Part shown: piece after piece, positions 1-6,429 of the stretch
How positions within the stretch are numbered: position 1 is the stretch's first letter
Layout: each line of letters opens with the position of its first letter
NCBI GenBank assembly: GCA_002127415.1
Contig: MWJR01000040.1
Location: 1 to 8,389, forward strand
Direction: 5' to 3'
DNA: 8,389 nt
Source of the DNA: Calditrichaeota bacterium AABM5.125.24
GTDB lineage: Bacteria; Electryoneota; AABM5-125-24; Hatepunaeales; Hatepunaeaceae
Position numbers and translations under genes: made by a program
The notes under the pieces: model-generated
Told to the model about the DNA's origin: nothing
The model's database searches: none
What the model saw: the letters and a program-made list of their open reading frames with translations, nothing else

Positions 1-25
1 ATTGCTTCACTTCGTTCGCAATGAC
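1..25. repeat. Partial dispersed hairpin-type repeat at the window edge
   Basis: The first bases read ATTGCTTCACTTCGTTCGCA followed by ATGAC. The ends ATTGC and GCAAT are complementary. This resembles a GC-hairpin motif (ATTGCTTCG...TCGCAATGACA) that recurs between genes in many environmental bacterial genomes. Only the right end lies in the window, so neither copy number nor the full element can be judged. It lies in the untranslated leader of the giant gene. Recognition rests on memory of the motif, not on a search. Confidence 0.4.
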
Positions 26-53
26 AGTAATAACAGTAACATAACAAACATAC

Positions 54-71
54 TTAACATAGTAGTGTTAA
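54..71. promoter_or_regulatory. Inverted repeat TTAACA-N6-TGTTAA upstream of the giant gene
   Basis: A perfect 6-base inverted repeat with a 6-base spacer ends just before the ribosome binding site of the CotH-family gene. It could be an operator for a dimeric regulator or a weak mRNA hairpin. The region is AT-rich, so a 6-base palindrome could also arise by chance. I could not identify a convincing promoter in this leader. Confidence 0.25.
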
Positions 72-73
72 AC

Positions 74-80
74 GGCAGGA
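74..80 (+). promoter_or_regulatory. Ribosome binding site for the CotH-family gene
   Basis: GGCAGGA contains an AGGA core ending 8 bases before the ATG at 89. The frame is open further upstream to a TTG at base 2, but that extension would translate the hairpin repeat and would bury the signal peptide behind 29 extra residues. The binding site and the signal peptide together decide for the ATG at 89. Confidence 0.65.
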
Positions 81-88
81 ATTATATT

Positions 89-3000
89 ATGAATCGGTTA
101 AAGGTTGTCATAACCCGGACAGCTCTCATTGTCCTCCTTTGCGCAATTCCCCTTGCAGCACAGGATATCCTCGTCAACGAACTTATGTCGGCGAACGCGC
201 TTACTATCGAGGATGAGGACGGCGACTATTCGGACTGGATTGAGATATATAATCGTAGCGATGACCCGGTAAGTATTGATGGCTGGCGTCTGTCAGACGA
301 TGCTGACGAACCGTTCAGATGGGCCTTCCCCGCTCTGGAATTGGAATCACACCAGTTCCTGCTCATCTTTGCCTCCGGAAAGGACCGACGCGATCTAAAC
401 CAGCAGAACCTGCATACCAATTTCAGCATTAGCGCCCTCGGTGAAGTAATCATCCTGTCTGATTCCGACGGTGAAACGATCGACATTATTGAATTCAACC
501 ACATTCCGCTCGACGTCTCTTACGGTCGCAGACCGGATGGCGAGGAAGATTGGTGCTTCTTCCCCCAACCGACGCCGGGCGAGAGTAATTCAGATGAGGG
601 TTATCAGGAGGTCGCCGAGCCTCCTGAGTTCTCAGAGCCTGGAGGGTTTTACCAGGATGAAGTAACCGTTACCATCGAAGCTGACGATAACGACATCTAC
701 TACACCCTCGACGGATCGGCGCCTACCAGGGATTCAGACAGCTATGACGAACCTGTCGTAATTGACGAGACCACCGTCCTCCGGGCCCGAGCCGGGGGTG
801 AGGATCAGTTGCTGAGCAGCACTGTCACCAATACCTACTTCATAGACGAGGAGAGCACCCTGCCGGTCGTCTCGCTGGCAACAGACCCGGACTACTTCTT
901 CGATGATGAGATTGGAATCTACGTTATGGGCAACGACGCCGAAGATCGATACCCCTTCGAGGGTGCCAACTTCTGGGAAGACTGGGAAAGACCGGTTCAC
1001 ATCGAGTTCTTCGAGTCCGACGGTGAGCTCGGGTTCAGCATGGACGCCGGGGTCAAGATCTTCGGCGGTGCCACCCGCTGGTTTCCACAGAAGTCGCTGG
1101 TCGTCACCGCCCGTGGCCGGTATGGCCCCAGTATGATCGATTACCGGATCTTTCCTGACCTGGATATCGATCAATTCAAGGCCGTCGTTTTGCGCAACTC
1201 CGGTCACGACTGGAACTGGACCCTGTTTCGGGAGGGGATGATCAACAGCCTGGTCAAGGACGAGGGTATCAGCATCCGGGACTACAGGCCGGCCATTATG
1301 TTCCTCAACGGCGAATACTGGGGGATACACAACCTGCGCGAGAAGATGAACGTTGACTACCTTGTCGCGCATTTTAACGTTGATCCGGAAAATGTGGATC
1401 TGATAGACGGTATGGAATATCATTACTTCGACACCATTATGAACGGTGACAGTGAACATTACGATAGGATGCTCGGGTTTATTGAGGAAAATGATATGAG
1501 CGATGCTGAAGTTTATGATTCGGTTAAGACGATGATGGATATGGACAATTTTGTCAGGTATCAGGCGATAGAGATTTTCATCAATAACACCGATTGGCCC
1601 GGTAATAATGTCAAGTTCTGGCGGCAGCGTGATCCTGGCAGCAGATGGCGGTGGTTCCTGTTCGACATCGACTTTGCCTACGGCGGATATAGACCCTATA
1701 CCTATAATACCCTCGATAATGCAACCAAAGTCAACGGCCATCACTATTCTAACCTGCCCTGGGCGACCTTCCTGTTGCGCAGCTTGCTGGAAAACCAGAG
1801 CTTCCGCAACGACTTCATCAACCAGTTGGCTGAGCTGATGAATTTCAACTTCCTGCCGGGACCTGTCATCCAGCGGATAGATGAAATGCAGGAGGTGGTC
1901 GAGCCTGAGGTTGCCCGACACCTTAACCGGTGGCGGAATATCTCTATGGGAACCTGGCGGAGCAAGGTTGAGTTGATGCGGACCTTTGCCCGACGCAGAG
2001 CGGACGTGATGCGCGGTCACATCATAGAGAAATTCGACCTGGATACCACAGCTCTGGTCAGGGCTGAGGTTGACCCTGAGGACGGAGGAACAGTCAGTAT
2101 CTGTTCGAGGCTTGTTTCTGAGTTTCCCTGGGAGGGTATCTATTTCGAGGATATACCCATACAGCTCGAAGCCTTTCCCAATAACGGGTATCGATTTATT
2201 GGCTGGACCGGAGATGTTGAAGCCGAAGCCCCTGTGATTTCGGTTGATCTGCAAGATACCCTCCAGATCATCGCCGCCTTCGAGCCGGATGAGGGTATCG
2301 GCCGGGTGGTCATCAATGAGATCAACTACCACAGTCCCGAGGACTTCGATCCGGGTGACTGGATTGAGCTGTATTCACTGGAAGATGATGTTAATCTTGC
2401 CGACTGGATGCTGCGCGATGAGGACGATGAGCACGAGTTTCGCTTCCCCGGAGGAACATTCATTTCAGAAGGCGAATATATCGTCCTGACACGCGACCCG
2501 GATGCGTTTGCCGACCGCTTCCCCCATGTCGAAAGGGTCGTAGGGGGGATGGATTTCGGACTCGGTGGGAACGATCAGGTGCGTCTCTTCAATACCCTCA
2601 ACGTGCTGGTGGACTCGGTGGCATACGACAATGAAGATCCCTGGCCGGAAGAGCCCGATGGTCAGGGGCCCACGCTTGAGCTGATCGATCCCTTCCTTTC
2701 CAACGATGAACCCGATAACTGGCGCGCATCACTTCTGTCACACGGTTCCCCCGGTCTGGCCAACCTGCCCGGTTCCAGGATTGTCATAAACGAGATAAAC
2801 TACCACAGCGCAGAGAACTTTGACTCAGGCGACTGGATTGAGCTTTACGCTGTTGCGGACGATTATGACCTGGACGGCTGGATCCTGCGGGACCAGCTTG
2901 TTGACCACCGCTTCGTTTTTCCTGAGGATGTGAGTCTTCAGGAGGGCGGCTTTCTCGTCGTGGCAAGGGATATCGAAGCCTTTGCGGATCATTTCCCCGA

Positions 3001-6000
3001 TGTGGAGGATGTGGTTGGCGGCTTTGATTTCGACTTTGGTGAATACGACCAGGTGCGGCTTTATGACGCGGACGGAGTGCTGATCGACCTGGTCGCTTAC
3101 AGCAATCAGGCACCCTGGCCGCGTGAGGCCGATGGCGGCGGGCCATCGGTGGAGTTGATCGATCCCGAGCTGCCTAACGAGGCCCCCGATAACTGGCGCC
3201 CCTCACCCATGCCGCACGGTTCCCCGGGCAGGGATAATTTTTACCATACGCCGTCACCCTTCGCGCTGGTCAGCCCCGGTGACCGCGATACGCTGCACGT
3301 TGACACGGTGCGGGTGGTCTGGACACTTTCAACCGATCCCGACCAGGAAGAGCCGGTTGACTATCAGGTTGAGTGGTCGCCGGATGAGAACTTTGAGACC
3401 TCATACAGTGCCGACACGCAGGATACCTTCCTGGTGATAACGGACATTGAGGCGCCAAATCTCCGCTTTCATCCACTGCAGGGTAGTGGGACGATTTATC
3501 GCAGCGTATCAGATGTTGCAGATACCTACCATCCTGGATTCGATGTCTCTGCGAGAGCAGTTCGATATAGTCGAACGAAATTAGCTGACACCTCCATTAA
3601 TTCCCCACCCGCCGAGCGTGTGGGGGCAGGAGGTGGGCATTTTACTGCCCCAAATTCTCACATTACACCACCTGTTCCTCGCCGCGACGAGCTGCCCGAT
3701 GATGTGACCATTTACTGGCGGGTGAAGGCTGTGGATCTGACCGGCTTTGAGGTGTGGGCCGATCCGGAGGAGGGCAGCTCTTTTAGGGTCGATGTCCCTC
3801 AACCGCCACATCCCTTCGACCTTGTTTCGCCGGAGGATGATGCGGTATGTCGTTCGCTGGATACGCTGCTGGTCTGGGAGGGAACCATCGACCCTGATCC
3901 TTATGACGAAGTGCACTGCGACGTCTGGCTCGACACCCTGTCGGATCTGTCAACCAGGTGGATGCCGGCTGACGGTGACAGCATCGCCGATACCACGCTG
4001 GCGCTCGAAGAGCTAACTGACGATTATACCTACTACTGGACGGTTCGGGCCACTGACAGCAACACCCCGGGCACCTGGGCGGGCGACACCCTCTCATTCC
4101 GGATTGACCATCCAGAAACGCCATATTGGGTAGATATCCCCTTTGCCGTGCACGTTGAGGATGGTGAGCTGATGACTTTCACTGTAGCAGGCAGTGATCC
4201 CGACGACGATGAACTTCATATTACTTACAGCTCAGATAACCTCCCTGAAGAAGCAGTGTTCAATGACTTGGGCGACGGCAGCGGCAGGTTCAGGTGGCAG
4301 ACTGAGGAGGATGACGTCGGGGCCTATATGGCCACCTTCACCTTGAGCGACGGTCTGTTTGAGGTTCCCGGAGATGTGATAATTACCGTTGGCGACGTCA
4401 ATCGTCCTCCGGAATGGATAGACGTGCCCGATTCAGTGGAGGGTGATGAAGACGCTGTTATCCAGTTTGCCGTGGCTGGTGAGGACCCCGATGATGAGGA
4501 CCTGGACATAGATTTCGCCTCAGATAATCTGCCGGAAGCCGCCGAATTCACCGACAATCACGATGGCACCGGTCGTTTCCGGTGGCAGACGACCTTCGAT
4601 GATGAAGGAGAGTATGATGCCATGTTCACGGCTACCGACGGTGAATTTCAGGTGACGGCTGAGGTCACGATTACGGTCAATCACGTCAACTGCCCGCCGG
4701 AGGTCATCCGACCGGTCGAGGATCTACGGTTCGATGAGGACAGCGGCCCGTGGGAGATCGCCGACCTGGACGAGTTGTTCTTCGATCCGGACTCGGGCGA
4801 ACTGACGTATTCTGTCCGGGCTGACGATCCGGTGCATACAGAGATCGATGAAGATACGCATCTGCTGAGCCTGAATGTTCCTGAAAACTTCAACCACCCT
4901 GAGCTGGCTGTCATCGTTACAGCGGATGACGGGCAGGGTGGGGAACGCAGAGCCTCGGTAAGGATGGTTCGATCGCCAATCTCTCGAGGGCCTGCTGTGG
5001 GACCGGTCAGGCAGACCCGCAGGGTCGTTGAGAGCGGCCGGGCCTTCACCGCTGCATCGTCCCACTGGGGGAGAACGGAGCTAACACCGCCTCGACGTGA
5101 CGATACGGCAGAGGATGCCTTCCTGCTGGTCATAACCCCTGTGAATGACCCGCCGCAATGGGTCGATATCCCGCCTGAGTATGAGGCGAGCGAGACTGAG
5201 ATGGTGGAGTTCACCCTGACTGCCCTGGACGTGGATCTCGCACTGGAGGGCGATGAGTTGTTGATGGTTATGATAGACGACGGAGGAACCTCGGTCCGCG
5301 GTGCCGAGTTCGTCCAGAACGGCGACAGCAGCGCCACCTATACCTGGCATACAGGTTTCGACGACGAGGGGATATACACACCTCGTTTTCGAGTGGAAGA
5401 CCGGGGGGGGGCAAGCGCGGATACATCGGTCAGGATCGCCGTCGACCACACCAACCACCCTCCGGTCATAACCGAGCCGCTGCCCGATCAGGAGTTTGAT
5501 GAGGATCACCCTGAGCTGCGGGTCGCCGATCTGAACGATCACTTCACCGACCCGGATGAGGGCGACAGCCTGCAGTTTGAAGCATCGGCAGCCGAGAGCT
5601 TGACTGTGCGTCTGGCCGATGAAGGGGTGCTGTTCATCACACCCGAGCCCGACTGGAACGGGGTGACCTGGGTTATTGCTCAGGCCGGTGATGGAGCTGC
5701 CGCAGTAAGTGATACCTTTGCGGTAGTTGTCAACCCGGTCAATGACCCGCCTGAACCGTTCAGTCTGCTGACGCCGGAGGACAACTCTGAGGTTGATCCT
5801 GAAGATTATAAGGTGACATTCCGGTGGGAAGCTACAGAGGACATTGATAGCGACGAAATAACCTACTCCCTGCTTATCTATGTGACATACGAAGATGTTG
5901 ATACAACCGTCTGCCGGGGCAACATCGAGGATACCACCTTCACGGTTGAACACCTGGACAGCCTCCTGATCGATCTGGGTGTCTTTGTGATTGAAGAGTA

Positions 6001-6391
6001 TATCAGGTTGGAACTGACCTGGTGGGTCGAAGCGAGCGATGGTGATTCGTCCGCTGAATCGAACCAGCGCCGGATACTCGTTGTTCCGGTGCCGAGATCT
6101 GTTCCGGTCGTTGATGAAGACTTGCCGACAGAGTTCAGTCTCTCCCAGAACTACCCCAACCCGTTTAATCCGTCCACCCGTCTCGACTTCGCGTTGCCTG
6201 GGCCGTCTGATGTCAGGTTGTCGGTGTGGGACACGTCAGGGCGTCTGTTGGATATGATTATGTCCGGTCATCTGCCCGCGGGACGGCATACGGCAACCTG
6301 GATGGCTCGTGACATACCGACAGGAGTCTATCTGTTTACTCTGGATGCTGGCGATACAAAGATGGTGACAAAAGGGGTGCTAATCCGGTGA
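89..6391 (+). CDS. Giant secreted multidomain CotH kinase-family protein with lamin-tail, Ig-like and T9SS sorting domains
   Basis: The protein is 2100 aa. Residues 1-24 are a signal peptide (basic start, LIVLLCAIPLAA core, cut before QD). Then follow: lamin-tail domain (26-168), chitobiase C-terminal-like domain with YTLDGSAPT (about 175-253), CotH kinase-like domain (257-650), InlB B-repeat-like domain with GYRFIGWTGD (660-734), two tandem lamin-tail domains (738-1048), two fibronectin III-like domains (about 1053-1345, the first interrupted), five Ig/cadherin-like repeats (1346-1888), a third fibronectin III-like domain (about 1889-2003), and a T9SS type A domain (2015-2100). CotH proteins of spore formers are atypical kinases that phosphorylate coat protein. 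In FCB-type bacteria large secreted CotH proteins are common, but their substrates are unknown. The protein is strongly acidic and probably calcium-rich, and is likely anchored or released at the cell surface by the type IX system. Two foreign-looking segments (residues 1122-1200 and about 1629-1671) interrupt domains without breaking the frame. Confidence 0.93.
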   Translation: MNRLKVVITRTALIVLLCAIPLAAQDILVNELMSANALTIEDEDGDYSDWIEIYNRSDDPVSIDGWRLSDDADEPFRWAFPALELESHQFLLIFASGKDRRDLNQQNLHTNFSISALGEVIILSDSDGETIDIIEFNHIPLDVSYGRRPDGEEDWCFFPQPTPGESNSDEGYQEVAEPPEFSEPGGFYQDEVTVTIEADDNDIYYTLDGSAPTRDSDSYDEPVVIDETTVLRARAGGEDQLLSSTVTNTYFIDEESTLPVVSLATDPDYFFDDEIGIYVMGNDAEDRYPFEGANFWEDWERPVHIEFFESDGELGFSMDAGVKIFGGATRWFPQKSLVVTARGRYGPSMIDYRIFPDLDIDQFKAVVLRNSGHDWNWTLFREGMINSLVKDEGISIRDYRPAIMFLNGEYWGIHNLREKMNVDYLVAHFNVDPENVDLIDGMEYHYFDTIMNGDSEHYDRMLGFIEENDMSDAEVYDSVKTMMDMDNFVRYQAIEIFINNTDWPGNNVKFWRQRDPGSRWRWFLFDIDFAYGGYRPYTYNTLDNATKVNGHHYSNLPWATFLLRSLLENQSFRNDFINQLAELMNFNFLPGPVIQRIDEMQEVVEPEVARHLNRWRNISMGTWRSKVELMRTFARRRADVMRGHIIEKFDLDTTALVRAEVDPEDGGTVSICSRLVSEFPWEGIYFEDIPIQLEAFPNNGYRFIGWTGDVEAEAPVISVDLQDTLQIIAAFEPDEGIGRVVINEINYHSPEDFDPGDWIELYSLEDDVNLADWMLRDEDDEHEFRFPGGTFISEGEYIVLTRDPDAFADRFPHVERVVGGMDFGLGGNDQVRLFNTLNVLVDSVAYDNEDPWPEEPDGQGPTLELIDPFLSNDEPDNWRASLLSHGSPGLANLPGSRIVINEINYHSAENFDSGDWIELYAVADDYDLDGWILRDQLVDHRFVFPEDVSLQEGGFLVVARDIEAFADHFPDVEDVVGGFDFDFGEYDQVRLYDADGVLIDLVAYSNQAPWPREADGGGPSVELIDPELPNEAPDNWRPSPMPHGSPGRDNFYHTPSPFALVSPGDRDTLHVDTVRVVWTLSTDPDQEEPVDYQVEWSPDENFETSYSADTQDTFLVITDIEAPNLRFHPLQGSGTIYRSVSDVADTYHPGFDVSARAVRYSRTKLADTSINSPPAERVGAGGGHFTAPNSHITPPVPRRDELPDDVTIYWRVKAVDLTGFEVWADPEEGSSFRVDVPQPPHPFDLVSPEDDAVCRSLDTLLVWEGTIDPDPYDEVHCDVWLDTLSDLSTRWMPADGDSIADTTLALEELTDDYTYYWTVRATDSNTPGTWAGDTLSFRIDHPETPYWVDIPFAVHVEDGELMTFTVAGSDPDDDELHITYSSDNLPEEAVFNDLGDGSGRFRWQTEEDDVGAYMATFTLSDGLFEVPGDVIITVGDVNRPPEWIDVPDSVEGDEDAVIQFAVAGEDPDDEDLDIDFASDNLPEAAEFTDNHDGTGRFRWQTTFDDEGEYDAMFTATDGEFQVTAEVTITVNHVNCPPEVIRPVEDLRFDEDSGPWEIADLDELFFDPDSGELTYSVRADDPVHTEIDEDTHLLSLNVPENFNHPELAVIVTADDGQGGERRASVRMVRSPISRGPAVGPVRQTRRVVESGRAFTAASSHWGRTELTPPRRDDTAEDAFLLVITPVNDPPQWVDIPPEYEASETEMVEFTLTALDVDLALEGDELLMVMIDDGGTSVRGAEFVQNGDSSATYTWHTGFDDEGIYTPRFRVEDRGGASADTSVRIAVDHTNHPPVITEPLPDQEFDEDHPELRVADLNDHFTDPDEGDSLQFEASAAESLTVRLADEGVLFITPEPDWNGVTWVIAQAGDGAAAVSDTFAVVVNPVNDPPEPFSLLTPEDNSEVDPEDYKVTFRWEATEDIDSDEITYSLLIYVTYEDVDTTVCRGNIEDTTFTVEHLDSLLIDLGVFVIEEYIRLELTWWVEASDGDSSAESNQRRILVVPVPRSVPVVDEDLPTEFSLSQNYPNPFNPSTRLDFALPGPSDVRLSVWDTSGRLLDMIMSGHLPAGRHTATWMARDIPTGVYLFTLDAGDTKMVTKGVLIR
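164..592 (+). other. Lamin-tail domain 1 (within the giant protein)
   Basis: Residues 26-168 start with ILVNELMSAN and continue with DWIEIYNRSDDPVSIDGWRLSD, the typical opening of the lamin-tail (LTD) fold: NE(I/L), then DWIE(I/L)YN, then a GW-LSDD turn. It ends with GRRPDGEEDW and PTPGESN, a usual LTD ending. LTDs in secreted bacterial proteins are Ig-like modules thought to bind ligands or neighbours at the surface. It sits directly after the signal peptide and ahead of the CotH domain, a common pairing. Confidence 0.85.
857..2038 (+). other. CotH kinase-like domain (within the giant protein)
   Basis: Residues 257-650 match the CotH family. The domain opens with LPVVSLATDPDYFFDDEIGIYV. It continues with GVKIFGGATRWFPQKSL, the core LNGEYWGIHNLREKM (residues 406-420), and WRWFLFDIDFAYGG, where D526 and D528 form the metal-binding DxD typical of CotH kinases. 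FRNDFINQLAELMN and the helical tail then follow. The arrangement and length agree with the large CotH proteins of FCB-type bacteria. I infer an intact domain because the glycine-tryptophan loop and both aspartates are present. Kinase activity itself cannot be read from the sequence. Confidence 0.88.
2303..3238 (+). repeat. Tandem duplication of a lamin-tail domain, period 474 bases
   Basis: Two lamin-tail domains follow each other with a spacing of 158 residues (R739 to R897). They share VINEINYHS, F(D)xGDWIELY, GWILRD/DWMLRD, AFADxFPxVExVVGG, DQVRL, VAY-N-PWP, ELIDP and PDNWR...HGSPG. The DNA has diverged through many synonymous and some conservative changes, so this is an old duplication under selection rather than a recent slip. 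The N-terminal lamin-tail domain (residues 26-168) is clearly more distant from both. Confidence 0.85.
3449..3691 (+). mobile_element. Palindrome-rich in-frame insert 1, about 237 bases, flanked by GAG
   Basis: The segment 3452-3688 (79 codons) splits a fibronectin III-like domain. GAG stands on both sides (3449-3451 and 3689-3691). Dropping the insert plus one GAG joins ITDIE to LPDDVTIYW, which aligns with ALEE-LTDDYTYYW in the next domain. The insert is packed with small perfect hairpins: 3473-3489, 3492-3501, 3506-3525, 3560-3576 (GTTCGA/TCGAAC), 3603-3625 (CCCCAC/GTGGGG) and 3635-3650 or alternatively 3623-3651 (GGGGCAG/CTGCCCC). It encodes a basic, low-complexity peptide with no recognisable fold. 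It contains no transposase and must be non-autonomous if mobile. Boundaries are good to a few bases. Confidence 0.72.
4974..5101 (+). mobile_element. Palindrome-rich in-frame insert 2, about 128 bases, related to insert 1
   Basis: The segment interrupts the third Ig/cadherin-like repeat between TADDGQGGERRAS and DTAEDAFLLVITPVNDPP, where relatives run straight through. It starts CGCCAATCTC and ends ACACCGCCTCGACGTGAC, matching both ends of insert 1. It folds as a long imperfect hairpin: outer stem CTCTCGA (4981-4987) with TTGAGAG (5028-5034), and inside it CTGTGGG (4995-5001) with CCCGCAG (5016-5022), or alternatively GACCC/GGGTC (5014-5026). The encoded peptide has about eight arginines and three acidic residues, against a very acidic host protein. 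GAT occurs at both edges, but removing the segment with one GAT would shift the frame. The left edge may therefore lie up to 16 bases further left, at 4958. Confidence 0.62.
5403..5411 (+). repeat. Run of nine G bases inside the coding sequence
   Basis: Nine consecutive G lie in the fourth Ig-like repeat and are read as arginine-glycine-glycine-alanine within VEDRGGASADT. The present length keeps the frame. A gain or loss of one base would truncate the protein before the T9SS sorting domain. It could be a slippage site or simply a chance run in glycine codons. Confidence 0.9.
6131..6388 (+). other. T9SS type A C-terminal sorting domain (within the giant protein)
   Basis: Residues 2015-2100 begin FSLSQNYPNPFNPST, followed by alternating strands (DVRLSVWDTSGRLL, GRHTATWMARDIPTGVYLFTL) and the terminal KMVTKGVLIR. 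This is the classic type IX sorting fold, also described as FlgD Ig-like. It directs the mature protein across the outer membrane, where the domain is normally removed by the sortase-like machinery. It lies at the extreme C-terminus, as required, and so shows that the frame is intact to its natural end. Confidence 0.9.
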
Positions 6392-6429
6392 GAAACAACA
6401 GAAACCCAACTGTAGTGATATGACTAATT

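Larger units (their letters stand above)
4124..5752 (+). repeat. Five tandem Ig/cadherin-like repeats, each closing with VN-x-PP
   Basis: Repeats run 4124-4411, 4412-4699, 4700-5155 (contains insert 2), 5156-5464 and 5465-5752. The first, second and last are 96 residues each. Each ends with a form of V(N/T)xxPP: GDVNRPP, NHVNCPP, TPVNDPP, DHTNHPP and NPVNDPP. Repeats 1 and 2 are the closest pair (SDNLPE-A-F-D-DG-GRFRWQT-DD-G-Y-A-FT-DG-F-V). Repeat 4 shares the YTWHTGFDDEG core. Repeats 3 and 5 share FDED...ADL(D/N)(E/D)-F-DPD. Such arrays form rigid, calcium-stiffened stalks on secreted proteins. Confidence 0.82.

Noticed and set aside
2..88. TTG start at base 2 extending the giant protein by 29 residues
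   Set aside because: The extension would translate the hairpin repeat, has no ribosome binding site in view, and would displace the signal peptide from the N-terminus.
734..2332. Long open frame on the minus strand opposite the CotH domain (532 codons)
   Set aside because: It has no recognisable domain or signal and lies wholly opposite a well-supported gene. The plus-strand codon bias of a GC-rich acidic protein often leaves the complementary frame open.
3620..3660. GC-rich hairpins as a transcription terminator
   Set aside because: They lie inside an intact open frame, and no U-rich run of the usual kind follows the stem.
3452..3688. Insert 1 as an intein or intron
   Set aside because: There are no splicing-domain motifs such as an N-terminal cysteine or serine with a C-terminal HN, and no ribozyme-like core. 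It is far too short for an intein and the frame continues straight through.
4947..5113. GCAGAG (4947 and 5108) or GCCTCG (4952 and 5089) as target duplications around insert 2
   Set aside because: Both spacings (161 and 137 bases) would shift the frame if the segment were removed, and GCCTCG lies inside the shared 3' end of the element. They look like chance matches.
5081..5953. Minus-strand open frame of 290 codons opposite the Ig-like repeats
   Set aside because: It has no homology that I recognise and it crosses insert and domain borders. It is best explained as a shadow of the plus-strand gene.
6392..6429. Terminator or promoter between the giant gene and the FG-GAP-like gene
   Set aside because: The 38 bases contain no stem-loop and no convincing promoter boxes.
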